DNA from: Nitriliruptoraceae bacterium
GTDB taxonomy: Bacteria > Actinomycetota > Nitriliruptoria > Nitriliruptorales > Nitriliruptoraceae
NCBI GenBank assembly: GCA_003565155.1
Contig: PXDB01000063.1
Coordinates: 1 to 36,385, forward strand
Direction: 5' to 3'
DNA: 36,385 bases
Under the pieces are notes generated by a model. The model was not told where the DNA came from. It did no database searches and worked only from the letters and a program-made list of their open reading frames with translations. Positions 15,255-23,307 of this stretch are shown one piece after another (the first letter of the stretch is position 1; each line of letters begins with the position of its first letter). Both the position numbers and the translations under genes were made by a program.

Positions 15255-16487
15255 ATGCCGGACCCCCGCGACGGCGACGACCGCACCGCTGCACCGCAGG
15301 AGCGGGACCCTGCCATCGATGCGCGTCCGGGTACCCGGGCGGTGTGGGCGGGTGAGCACGGCGGCTTCATGGACCGTGCCACCCAGGTCCCGGTGGTCGG
15401 CAGCGTGGCCTTCGGCTACGACGACCTCGACACCTGGTACGAGGTCGCGACCGGCGGGCGGGACGGCCACATCTACGGCCGGAACACCAACCCCACCGTG
15501 GCGGTGTTCGAGGAGAAGCTCCGTCTGCTGGAGGACGCGGAGGCTGCCACCTCCGCCGCCACCGGGATGGGGGCGATCAGCGCCACCCTGTGGGCGCTGC
15601 TGCGCCCCGGTGACCGGGTGGTCAGCGTCAAGGACACCTACGGCGGCACCTCGAAGCTGTTCACCGAGTTCCTCCCGGCGTACGACATCGAGGTGGAACT
15701 CGTCGACACGACCGACCACGACGCCATCGAGGCCGAGGTCGCCCGCGGGTGCGACCTGCTCTACCTGGAGACCCCCACCAACCCGACGTTGAAGGTCCTC
15801 GACCTCGAGCGGCTGTCCGCGGCGGGTCGCGCCGCGGGGGCCGTGGTGGTGGTGGACAACACCTTCGCCACCCCGATCAACCAGCAGCCCCTCCACCTCG
15901 GCGCGGACCTGGTGGTGCACAGCGCCACCAAGTACCTCGGTGGGCACGCGGATGCGCTCGGTGGGTTGGTCGCCGGCCGGGGGGAGCTGATCGAGCGGAT
16001 CTACCACTACCGGGAGATCAACGGCGCCACCCTGCACCCCGAGGCCGCGTACCTGCTCGTGCGGGGGCTGAAGACCCTGCAACTCCGGGTGGAGCGCCAG
16101 CAGGTCAACGCCCAGGGGGTGGCGGAGTACCTCGCGGGCCACGAGCGGGTCACGGTGGTCAACTACCCCGGGCTGGCCTCACACCCGCAGCACGCGCTGG
16201 CGGCCCGGCAGATGCGCGGCTTCGGGGGGATGCTCAGTTTCGGGTTGGACGGCGGCCTGGAGGCGGTCGCCCGGTTCTTCCCGCGCCTGCGCTTCGCGCA
16301 CGCCGCCGCGAACCTCGGGTCGGTGGAGACGATCGTGGCGCCGCCGGCGACCTCGAGCCACGTGGAGTGCACGCGAGAGGAGCGGGCAGCACTCGGTATC
16401 CCCGAGGGGTTGCTGCGCTACTCGGCCGGGATCGAGGACCTCGACGACCTGCTCGGCGACCTCGCGCAGGCCTTCGACGGGCTGTAG
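15255..16487 (+). CDS. Cystathionine gamma-synthase/lyase family PLP enzyme, role in operon unknown
   Basis: A 410-residue fold-type I enzyme of the Cys/Met metabolism family. HIYGRNTNPTVAVFEEKL (about 74-91) is the N-terminal signature. The region from YLETPTNPTLKVLD through VVDNTFATP binds PLP, and HSATKYLGGHAD carries the Schiff-base lysine K226. C-terminal YSAGIEDLDDLL is also typical. Known members catalyse beta- or gamma-elimination or replacement on cystathionine, methionine, homocysteine or O-acylhomoserine. Here the gene starts 2 bp after doeC, so it is part of the ectoine operon, and no sulfur gene is near. It is not one of the standard Doe or Eut proteins I know. It could act on a homoserine-like or diaminobutyrate-derived compound, or on hydroxyectoine breakdown products; this is speculation. 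A charged, Asp/Arg-rich N-terminal tail of about 25 residues precedes the domain. Confidence 0.9.
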   Translation: MPDPRDGDDRTAAPQERDPAIDARPGTRAVWAGEHGGFMDRATQVPVVGSVAFGYDDLDTWYEVATGGRDGHIYGRNTNPTVAVFEEKLRLLEDAEAATSAATGMGAISATLWALLRPGDRVVSVKDTYGGTSKLFTEFLPAYDIEVELVDTTDHDAIEAEVARGCDLLYLETPTNPTLKVLDLERLSAAGRAAGAVVVVDNTFATPINQQPLHLGADLVVHSATKYLGGHADALGGLVAGRGELIERIYHYREINGATLHPEAAYLLVRGLKTLQLRVERQQVNAQGVAEYLAGHERVTVVNYPGLASHPQHALAARQMRGFGGMLSFGLDGGLEAVARFFPRLRFAHAAANLGSVETIVAPPATSSHVECTREERAALGIPEGLLRYSAGIEDLDDLLGDLAQAFDGL

Positions 16488-16520
16488 GCCGCGACGGGAA
16501 CCCGTGTCGTGCCGTGCGGC

Positions 16521-17009
16521 TCAGCCCTCGCCGGGGCGTACGACCAGCACCGGGCACTTCGCGTGGCGGACGCACTGCTCGGAGACCGAGCCGAGCTTGA
16601 GGTCCTTGAAGCCGCCGTGCCCGCGGGCGCCGACGACCAGCAGGTCGGCGCCTCTGGACGCCTCCACCAGCCGTCGGGAGGGCTTGCCCGGCATCGCGAC
16701 CAACTGGACGTGCACGTCGACCTCGCGGGTCACCACCTCCTGCACGAACCGGGCGAGGTTGCGCATCGCCGCCTCGTGGGAGATGCGCTCCTGCTGCTCG
16801 TTCCAGCGGCGGGACTCGCCCGCGAGCTGGCGGACCGTCGCGCTGTCGGGGAAGTGGGAGCTGCCGAGGAACGGCTCGGTGCGCTTGGTGGGTGGGTAGA
16901 TGTACATCGCCGTCAGCTGTGCACCCGTAATGGCCGCCTCATCCACCGCCCACTCGAGCGCCGCCCGCGCTTGAGGGGAACCGTCGATCCCGACCACCAT
17001 GGACGACAT
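16521..17009 (-). CDS. Universal stress protein (UspA family)
   Basis: A single-domain UspA protein of 162 residues. It begins MVVGIDGSPQARAALEWA, the usual first strand and helix, and ends with the ATP-binding signature GARGHGGFKDLKLGSVS followed by CPVLVVRPGE. The loop thus fits the ATP-binding subclass. Start ATG is taken at 17009; a second ATG three codons in (17000) is equally possible. It converges on the ectoine operon with 33 bp between stops. Usp proteins accompany the TRAP-type ectoine transporters of other bacteria (TeaD, for example), but no transporter gene lies in this window, so a link with ectoine is only suggestive. Start sites of this gene and the rimK-like gene are about 100 bp apart and divergent. 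Confidence 0.92.
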   Translation of the reverse strand: MSSMVVGIDGSPQARAALEWAVDEAAITGAQLTAMYIYPPTKRTEPFLGSSHFPDSATVRQLAGESRRWNEQQERISHEAAMRNLARFVQEVVTREVDVHVQLVAMPGKPSRRLVEASRGADLLVVGARGHGGFKDLKLGSVSEQCVRHAKCPVLVVRPGEG

Positions 17010-17106
17010 GGGCTGCTCACTTCCCTCGGCGACGAACGCGGGTACGCCAGCCTACGGTGGCGGCCACCGCACCACCACTGCGGCCCACACCGCCGAGGAG
17101 TTCCCC

Positions 17107-18417
17107 GTGAAGCTGGCCATCCTGTCCCGCGCGCCCCGTAGCTACTCCACCCGCCGGCTGCGGGCGGCAGCTGAGGAACGCGGACACCGGGTCCGGGTCC
17201 TCAACACCCTGCGGTTCGCGATCGACCTGTCCGGCGACGAGCCGGACCTGCAGTACCGGGGCAGGCAACTGTCGGACTACGACGCGATCCTGCCGCGGGT
17301 GGGTGCGTCGATCACCTTCTTCGGCATGGCGGTGGTACGGCAGTTCGAGCAGATGGACGTCTACACCCCGACCACCGCGGCCGGGATCGCGAACTCGCGT
17401 GACAAGCTGCGCTCCATCCAGATCCTCTCCCGCCACGACATCGGCATCCCCGCGACCACCTTCGTGCGCGACCGTGCGGACGTGCTGCCTGCCATCGACC
17501 GGGTGGGTGGCGCACCGGTGGTCATCAAGCTCCTCGAGGGCACCCAGGGCATCGGGGTGATCCTGGCGCCCGACACCAAGGTCGCCGAGGCGGTGATCGA
17601 GACCCTGCAGAGCACGAAGCAGAACGTCCTGATCCAGCGCTTCATCGCGGAGAGCCGTGGCCGCGACATCCGCGCCTTCGTGGTCGGTGACCGGGTGGTG
17701 GCAGCGATGCGCCGCAGCGCCAAGGGGGAGGAGTTCCGCTCGAACGTGCACCGCGGCGGGACCACCGAGGCGGTGGAGCTCGACGAGGAGTACCAGCGCG
17801 TCGCGGTCCAGTCCGCCCAGATCATGGGCCTGAAGGTCGCCGGGGTCGACATGCTGGAGAGCGACCACGGGCCGATGGTCATGGAGGTCAACTCCTCCCC
17901 CGGCCTCGAGGGCATAGAGGCGGCCAGCGGTCTGGACATCGCCGGCGCGGTGATCGACTACGTCGCCAACCAGGTGGCCTTCCCGGAGCTCGACGTTCGC
18001 CAGCGGCTCACGGTCAGTACCGGCTACGGCGTGGCCGAGCTGCACATCGGTGACGGCTCCAACCTGGTCGGGCGCACCCTGGCGGAGTCCGGGCTCCGGG
18101 AACGCGACATCACCGTGCTGACCGTGACCCGGGGCACCCGGGTGGTGCCGAACCCGCGTGGCACCCGCGAACTGGAGGGCGGGGATCGGCTGCTGTGCTT
18201 CGGGCGGCTGGAGGAGATGCGCGACCTCGTGCCCGCCCGGCGTCGTCGCCGGGCGCGGCCCAAGGTGGAGCCGCTGCCGCCCGAGGCGATCGAGGAGCTG
18301 ACGGCCAGCCAGGACCAGACCGTCGCCGCCGCCTTCGACGACAACGGGGACGCCGCCACCGCCGATGCGGCCGGCGACGCGGACACCCCCGGGGAGGACG
18401 GAACCACCCAGAGATGA
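17107..18417 (+). CDS. RimK-like ATP-grasp ligase fused to a TrkA-C (RCK_C) domain
   Basis: A 436-residue protein. Residues 1-95 form the N-terminal RimK domain (MKLAILSR..., then NSRDKLRSIQ). Residues about 95-290 are the ATP-grasp fold, with VVIKLLEGTQGIGV for nucleotide binding, IQRFIAESRGRDIRAFVV, and the Mg ligands in EVNSSPGLEGIE (260-271). RimK-type enzymes add glutamate to protein C-termini or small amino acid substrates. Residues about 300-377 look like a TrkA-C regulatory domain (AELHIGDGSNLVGRTLAESGL, GDRLLCFGRLEEM), which in potassium channels and transporters binds small ligands. A basic stretch (RRRRRARPK) and an acidic, disordered tail of about 45 residues follow. GTG at 17107 has GAGGAG at good spacing. 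A -10-like TACGGT lies at 17053-17058. The target of ligation is unknown; the next gene encodes a GGDEF-EAL protein. Confidence 0.87.
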   Translation: MKLAILSRAPRSYSTRRLRAAAEERGHRVRVLNTLRFAIDLSGDEPDLQYRGRQLSDYDAILPRVGASITFFGMAVVRQFEQMDVYTPTTAAGIANSRDKLRSIQILSRHDIGIPATTFVRDRADVLPAIDRVGGAPVVIKLLEGTQGIGVILAPDTKVAEAVIETLQSTKQNVLIQRFIAESRGRDIRAFVVGDRVVAAMRRSAKGEEFRSNVHRGGTTEAVELDEEYQRVAVQSAQIMGLKVAGVDMLESDHGPMVMEVNSSPGLEGIEAASGLDIAGAVIDYVANQVAFPELDVRQRLTVSTGYGVAELHIGDGSNLVGRTLAESGLRERDITVLTVTRGTRVVPNPRGTRELEGGDRLLCFGRLEEMRDLVPARRRRRARPKVEPLPPEAIEELTASQDQTVAAAFDDNGDAATADAAGDADTPGEDGTTQR

Positions 18418-18535
18418 GCCGCTCCGCGCGCGCGCCATTACGCTGGGTTGTGCAGGCCGGCGCCGAAACGCCTAGCGTCACGTTCCGTACGCGACAGATC
18501 GCAACACCGTTACGACACCGTGGGAACGGGTCTGC

Positions 18536-20635
18536 ATGGCCGCTCAGGGGTTACGAGAAGCCACGTGGCGTCAGTTGTTCGACGACCACCCCGCAGTCAT
18601 GCTGCTCGTCGACCCCGACCGCGGCACCATCGTCGCTGCCAACCGTACCGCTGTCACGCTGTACGGCATCGACGCTGCGGGGTCGCAGGAGCTGACGATC
18701 GGTGACGTGAGCCTGCTGCCCGCGGGCGACGCACTGGCGCGACTCCGGGCCGCTGCCGAGAACGCCGGGGGCCCGACCACCGACCGCCACCGCTGCGATG
18801 ACGGTGGGGTCCACGACGTCGAGGTCCGGGCGTCCTCCATCGAGGTGGATGGTCGCGACCTGCTGGCCTGCATGGTGCACGACCGCAGCGAGCGGGAGCG
18901 GACCGCAGCCCTGCGCGCCCAGCTCGACGCCTCCGAGCGTCGCTTCGAAGCCCTCGTGGAACACGCCAGCGATCCCATCGTGGTCTTCACCGCTGCGGGG
19001 GAGGTCACCTACGCCAGCCCCGCCGCGATCGCCTTCCTCGGCGACCCGGCCCCGTCGGCAGAGGACCTGCGTGCGCGGCTGGCTGACGACGACCGCGCGC
19101 GGCTGCGGACCGCGTGGCGCACCTTGCTCGACGGCGCCGCGCACCCCCAGCACGTCGTGCTGCGGATGCGCCGGGCTGACGGCCGTTCGCGCCACCTCGC
19201 CGTCACCCTGTCCGACCTCCGCCACCTCGAACCCGTCGGCGGCATCACCCTCACGACACGCGACCTCACCGACGAGCTCACCGTCCGGTCCCGGCTCGAG
19301 TACCAGACCACCCACGACGGGCTGACGGGTCTCGCCAACCGTGACCTGCTCCTCGACGCGCTCCGTGGGTTCGCGGGCGGTCACTCCTCCAACCCGCGCC
19401 GCGGCGCCCTGATCCTGCTGGACCTCGTGGGGATGTCGGGGATCAACGACCGCACCGGCCACCGCACCGGCGACTACCTGCTCCGCAGCGTGGCGCAGCG
19501 GCTGATCGAGGCCGCCGGGGAGGATGTAACGGTCGCGCGCACCAGCGGCGATGAGTTCGGCATCCTGCTGCAGGGACCACAGGACGAGGTGGAAGCCCTA
19601 CAGGCGGCCGACCGCTACGCGGCGCTGTTCGAGGAGCCCTTCGAGACCCCCGGCGGGGGCAGTGTGCTGCTGCGCGCCCGCTTCGGCGTCGCCATCACCG
19701 GTTGGCCGGGAAGCTCCGCATCGCAGATCCTCCGCGATGCGAACCTCGCGCTGAGCGCCGCCCAGGACGTCGGGACCGCGAACGTGCGGGTGTGCGACCG
19801 GGAGCTGCGCGTTGCGGAGGAGCGTCGGCTCGCCCTGGAGTACGAGCTGACGACGCCGGCGATCACCGACCAACTCCACATCGTCTACCAGCCCATCATG
19901 GACCTCGACGCCGGCGGCATCACGACGGTCGAGGCGCTGCTGCGGTGGGACCACGGGGAGCTCGGCGCCATCGCACCCTCGGAGTTCATCCCGCTGGCGG
20001 AGCGCAACGGCGCCATCATACCCATCGGCACGTGGGTGCTGCGCAGCGCCTGCCAACAGCTGGCGGCCTGGGACGCGGCAGGCCAGGCCGCCGGGCTCGG
20101 CATCGCGGTCAACCTGTCCGCACGACAGCTCCTCGACGTCGACCTGGTGCCCGCCCTGGCCGAGATCCTCGCCGACAACGCGCTCACACCCGAGCGGATC
20201 AACCTGGAGATCACCGAGACCGCCATCGCCGACGAGAGCGCCGTGACCACGGCCACGGTCGAGGCCATCGCGGACCTCGGTGTGCGGATCCACATCGACG
20301 ACTTCGGGACGGGCTACTCCTCCTTCTCGCAGCTGGGACGCTTCCCCTTCCACGGGTTGAAGATCGACCGGTCCTTCATCGCGCCGTTGGGCACCCGGCC
20401 CGACGCCGAGCCCATCGTGGCGGCGCTCCTGGCGATCGCCGACGCACAGGGGCTCGAGGTCGTGGCCGAGGGCGTGGAGAACGGCGTCCAGCTCGATCAC
20501 CTCCAGCGCCTCGGCTGTCCGGGCGGGCAGGGGTTCCTGTGGGCGCGGCCCGTGCTGCCCCAACGCGTACCCCGGGTGCTCCGCGACGGTGTCCGTCGGG
20601 GCCGGCGGTCGCGGGCGTCACGCCGGCTGGCGTGA
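18536..20635 (+). CDS. PAS-PAS-GGDEF-EAL cyclic-di-GMP signalling protein
   Basis: A 699-residue cytoplasmic protein without membrane segments. Two PAS-like sensors are seen at about 8-120 and 128-245, a GGDEF domain at about 255-420 and an EAL domain at about 435-685. The EAL site looks intact: E466 of EALLRW, the NLEITE strand, IDDFGTGYSS (587-596), K609 of LKID and EGVEN (645-649). It is therefore probably a phosphodiesterase that hydrolyses cyclic di-GMP. The GGDEF domain is degenerate. The signature reads SGDEF (337-341), and the first metal/GTP segment, normally DLDxFKxxND, reads DLVGMSGIND, lacking the second Asp and the Lys. It may bind GTP without making c-di-GMP. Start ATG at 18536 has only a weak ribosome site. 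The 118-bp upstream gap holds TACGCT (18439-18444) and TAGCGT (18473-18478) as possible -10 elements. Confidence 0.93.
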   Translation: MAAQGLREATWRQLFDDHPAVMLLVDPDRGTIVAANRTAVTLYGIDAAGSQELTIGDVSLLPAGDALARLRAAAENAGGPTTDRHRCDDGGVHDVEVRASSIEVDGRDLLACMVHDRSERERTAALRAQLDASERRFEALVEHASDPIVVFTAAGEVTYASPAAIAFLGDPAPSAEDLRARLADDDRARLRTAWRTLLDGAAHPQHVVLRMRRADGRSRHLAVTLSDLRHLEPVGGITLTTRDLTDELTVRSRLEYQTTHDGLTGLANRDLLLDALRGFAGGHSSNPRRGALILLDLVGMSGINDRTGHRTGDYLLRSVAQRLIEAAGEDVTVARTSGDEFGILLQGPQDEVEALQAADRYAALFEEPFETPGGGSVLLRARFGVAITGWPGSSASQILRDANLALSAAQDVGTANVRVCDRELRVAEERRLALEYELTTPAITDQLHIVYQPIMDLDAGGITTVEALLRWDHGELGAIAPSEFIPLAERNGAIIPIGTWVLRSACQQLAAWDAAGQAAGLGIAVNLSARQLLDVDLVPALAEILADNALTPERINLEITETAIADESAVTTATVEAIADLGVRIHIDDFGTGYSSFSQLGRFPFHGLKIDRSFIAPLGTRPDAEPIVAALLAIADAQGLEVVAEGVENGVQLDHLQRLGCPGGQGFLWARPVLPQRVPRVLRDGVRRGRRSRASRRLA
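20618..20635 (+). terminator. Stem-loop at the stop of the GGDEF-EAL gene
   Basis: TCACGCC, loop GGCT, GGCGTGA forms a perfect 7-bp stem whose last three bases are the stop codon. No T-run follows. It may protect the 3' end or weaken read-through into the helicase gene; termination is uncertain. Confidence 0.4.
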
Positions 20636-20669
20636 TCAACTGGCGGCACCTCGCCGCGCCGGGGGTCGT

Positions 20670-20681
20670 GCTGACGTCAGC
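20670..20681. promoter_or_regulatory. 12-bp perfect palindrome upstream of the helicase gene
   Basis: GCTGACGTCAGC at 20670-20681 lies 30 bp before the helicase ATG in a 76-bp gap. Such a short perfect palindrome could be an operator for a dimeric regulator controlling helicase expression. No clear -10 element is placed around it. Confidence 0.35.
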
Positions 20682-20711
20682 CCCGCGCACCCCCGCTCCC
20701 AGGACACGCCG

Positions 20712-22418
20712 ATGACCGCCCCCTTGCCGACGGACGGCTTCGCCGACCTCGGCCTCAGCCGCGACCTGCGCGAGACCCTCCACCAGCAGGGCTACGAGGA
20801 ACCGACCCCGATCCAGCGTGCGGCGATCGGACCGCTGCTCACCGGCGGCGACCTGCTCGGTCAGGCGGCGACGGGCACCGGCAAGACCGCCGCCTTCGCC
20901 CTGCCGATCCTGGAACGCCTCCCACCGGGGGACCGCGGCGTCGCACCTACCGCCCTGGTGCTGGTCCCGACCCGCGAGCTGGCGATGCAGGTCTCCCAGG
21001 CCGTCCACACCTACGGTCGGCGACGGGATGCCCGCGTCCTGCCGGTCTACGGCGGCCAACCGATCTGGCGCCAACTGCAGGCGCTGGCCCGTGGCGTGGA
21101 CGTGGTCGTGGCCACGCCGGGGCGGGCCGTCGACCACCTCGCCCGCGGCAGCCTCGACACCGACAGCATCGAGGTGCTGGTGCTCGACGAGGCCGACGAG
21201 ATGCTGGACATGGGTTTCGCGGAGGACCTCGACGCCATCGTCGCCGCGACCCCGCCGACCCGACAGACCGTGCTGTTCTCCGCCACCCTGCCGCGCCGGA
21301 TCGACCGGCTGGCGGCCCGCTACCTCACCGAACCCGAGCGGGTGACCATCGGGCGTGCCCAGGCTGGCGTCGCGCACACCCCGCAGGTCCGCCAGAGCGC
21401 CTACGTGGTCACCCGGCAGCTCAAGCCCGCGGCGCTCGGGCGCATCCTCGATGTGGAGGCCCCGGAGGCCGCGATCGTGTTCTGCGGCACGCGCAACGAG
21501 GTGGACCAACTGACGGGGATCATGAACGGCCGCGGCTACCGTGCGGAGGCACTGCACGGCGGGATGGACCAGGAGCAGCGGGACCGGGTCATGGACCGGC
21601 TCCGCAGCCAGACCGCGGAGCTGCTGGTCGCCACCGACGTGGCCGCCCGGGGGCTGGACATCGACCACCTCACCCACGTCATCAACTACGACGTGCCCGC
21701 GGCCCCCGACGCCTACGTCCACCGCATCGGTCGGGTGGGTCGCGCTGGTCGCACCGGGGTGGCGATCACCCTGGTCGAGCCGCGACAGTCCCGGCTGGTG
21801 CGGGCCATCGAGCAGCACACCCGCACACCACTGGAGGTGGAGTCGATCCCCTCGGTCGCGGACCTGCGCGCCCGCCGCCTGGAGCTGACCCGTGAGAGCC
21901 TCGAGCAGCGCCTGCGCAGCGACACCGACCCCGGGCGTTTCCGCGGGGTCGTGGAGTCGCTCAGCGACGAGTTCGACCTGCTCGAGGTCGCGCTGGCCGC
22001 CGTGTCCTTGGTCCATGACACGGTCGTCGGCAGCGACGCCGACGAGACGGAGCTGCCCGAGGTCCGTCTCCACGACGAACGGGGCGGCAGGGGTGCACGG
22101 GGCGGTACCGGTGGTCGCACCAGTCGCGGCGCGGACCGTGCCGGTACCGCCGGCGGTGGCCGGGACGGGCGCGGCGCCGGCACCGCCCGCATCTACATCG
22201 GTGCCGGCCAGCGGCAGGGCATCCGACCGAAGGACCTGGTCGGCGCCATCGCCAACGAGTCGGGACTGCGCGGTCGCGACATCGGCAACATCGACATCAC
22301 CCCGAACTTCTCCCTGGTGGAGGTTCCCACGGGCAGCGCCGACGAGGGGATACGGGCACTCAGGGCCTCCACGATCAAGGGGCGGCGTACCACGGTGCGC
22401 CCGGACCGGCACGCGTAG
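20712..22418 (+). CDS. DEAD-box ATP-dependent RNA helicase (DeaD/CsdA type)
   Basis: A 568-residue RNA helicase. The Q motif (GFADLGLSRDL...PTPIQ, 9-35), Walker A ATGTGKT (53-59), PTREL, TPGR, DEAD box LDEADEM (158-164) and SAT (190-192) form the first RecA domain. The second holds VATDVAARGLDI and HRIGRVGRAGRTG. A Gly/Arg-rich linker (about 465-490) leads to a C-terminal DbpA-type RNA-binding domain that starts IYIGAGQRQGIRPKDLVGAI. Such proteins remodel rRNA and mRNA structures, notably at low temperature, in ribosome assembly and RNA turnover. ATG at 20712 has AGGA 7-8 bases upstream. The gene is followed at once by a strong stem-loop, so its transcript ends there. An open frame to 20589 upstream is not used. 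Confidence 0.95.
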   Translation: MTAPLPTDGFADLGLSRDLRETLHQQGYEEPTPIQRAAIGPLLTGGDLLGQAATGTGKTAAFALPILERLPPGDRGVAPTALVLVPTRELAMQVSQAVHTYGRRRDARVLPVYGGQPIWRQLQALARGVDVVVATPGRAVDHLARGSLDTDSIEVLVLDEADEMLDMGFAEDLDAIVAATPPTRQTVLFSATLPRRIDRLAARYLTEPERVTIGRAQAGVAHTPQVRQSAYVVTRQLKPAALGRILDVEAPEAAIVFCGTRNEVDQLTGIMNGRGYRAEALHGGMDQEQRDRVMDRLRSQTAELLVATDVAARGLDIDHLTHVINYDVPAAPDAYVHRIGRVGRAGRTGVAITLVEPRQSRLVRAIEQHTRTPLEVESIPSVADLRARRLELTRESLEQRLRSDTDPGRFRGVVESLSDEFDLLEVALAAVSLVHDTVVGSDADETELPEVRLHDERGGRGARGGTGGRTSRGADRAGTAGGGRDGRGAGTARIYIGAGQRQGIRPKDLVGAIANESGLRGRDIGNIDITPNFSLVEVPTGSADEGIRALRASTIKGRRTTVRPDRHA

Positions 22419-22423
22419 ATCCG

Positions 22424-22455
22424 GGGGAACAACCTCGGGCAGCGAGGTGTTCCCC
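22424..22455 (+). terminator. Strong stem-loop terminator after the helicase gene
   Basis: GGGGAACAACCTCG (22424-22437), loop GGCAG, CGAGGTGTTCCCC (22443-22455): a 13-bp stem with one bulged base, six bases after the stop codon. The run after the stem is TCGTTG rather than a long T tract, as often in high-GC bacteria. Confidence 0.72.
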
Positions 22456-22499
22456 TCGTTGACCGCTGCCGCAGCACCGACATCGACACTGGAGCACCC

Positions 22500-23216
22500 T
22501 TGCGCACGCCCACCCTCACGCAGCTGTCCACCGTCAGCATGCTTGCCGCGGCGCTGCTCGCGGGGTGCACGGCTGGTTCGTCCACACCGACGGCTGAGGA
22601 GCAGGCGGCAGCGGCCTCGGAGGAGCTGGGTCCACGCTGGGACACCGACATCGTCGAGGACGCCCGGGACGGCACCTTCATCGTCGCCGTTCCGCAGGAG
22701 GCCGAGGTGTGGCGCATCGGGGAGCCGACCACCGACATCGCGGCGCTGACGGTCGACACGGCCTGGGCAGGTTTCTGGCTGCCCGCCCTCGAGGAGGCGG
22801 AGGTCGACCGCAGCAACGTCCGGGCCGTCGTCGTGGACGCCACCTCCCTGGCCGGCGAGATCGTGTCATGGCAGGTGAACGTCAACGCCGGTGATCCCGG
22901 TCTGGAGCTCGAGACCGAGGAGCTCGTCGACGACCTGCGGACGCGGTTCGAGGCGCAGGGGCTGGAGGTCGACCAGGCCGAGCCGGTGGAGTGGGCGGAC
23001 CGTGAGGTGGCGCTGGTCGGCTTCGAGGTCCCCGAGGAGAGCTTCGGTGGCGAAGCCCGCTACGTCCGCCAGTGGTTCATCCCGGTGGATGAGCCGGCCG
23101 CGATGTGGTCCTTCAGCTGCGACGCCCCCGCGGACCGTGCGCAGACCACCGAGCTGTGCCGCGACGGACTCGACGGTTTCCGCATCGCGACACCACCAGC
23201 GCAGGATCGCACCTGA
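22500..23216 (+). CDS. Putative lipoprotein of unknown function
   Basis: A 238-residue secreted protein I cannot assign to a family. The N-terminus has a lipoprotein signal: a short polar start, a hydrophobic stretch and the lipobox LLAGC with the acylated cysteine at C23, followed by a Ser/Thr/Ala/Glu-rich linker. The mature part is acidic and low in lysine. It contains two cysteines near the C-terminus (SFSCDAP and TELCRDG) that could form a disulfide, and ends just after a GLDGFRIATPP segment. The start is TTG at 22500, supported by GGAG at 5-base spacing and by the signal peptide beginning there. It lies between the helicase terminator and an alpha/beta hydrolase gene 91 bp downstream, so it may be transcribed alone or with the hydrolase. 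Its place would be the outer face of the cytoplasmic membrane. Confidence 0.8.
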   Translation: MRTPTLTQLSTVSMLAAALLAGCTAGSSTPTAEEQAAAASEELGPRWDTDIVEDARDGTFIVAVPQEAEVWRIGEPTTDIAALTVDTAWAGFWLPALEEAEVDRSNVRAVVVDATSLAGEIVSWQVNVNAGDPGLELETEELVDDLRTRFEAQGLEVDQAEPVEWADREVALVGFEVPEESFGGEARYVRQWFIPVDEPAAMWSFSCDAPADRAQTTELCRDGLDGFRIATPPAQDRT

Positions 23217-23307
23217 CCGTGGTCCGGGTCCGACCCCGGTCCCGGAACCACCGGCCGGTCACACCCCGCCCCTTCCCGCCGCCGCCCGTGCCGACAGGAG
23301 CCTGCCC

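Noticed and set aside
16494..16505. ACGGG-AA-CCCGT hairpin between the PLP gene and usp
   Set aside because: The loop has only two bases and the stem five pairs, too weak to call a terminator.
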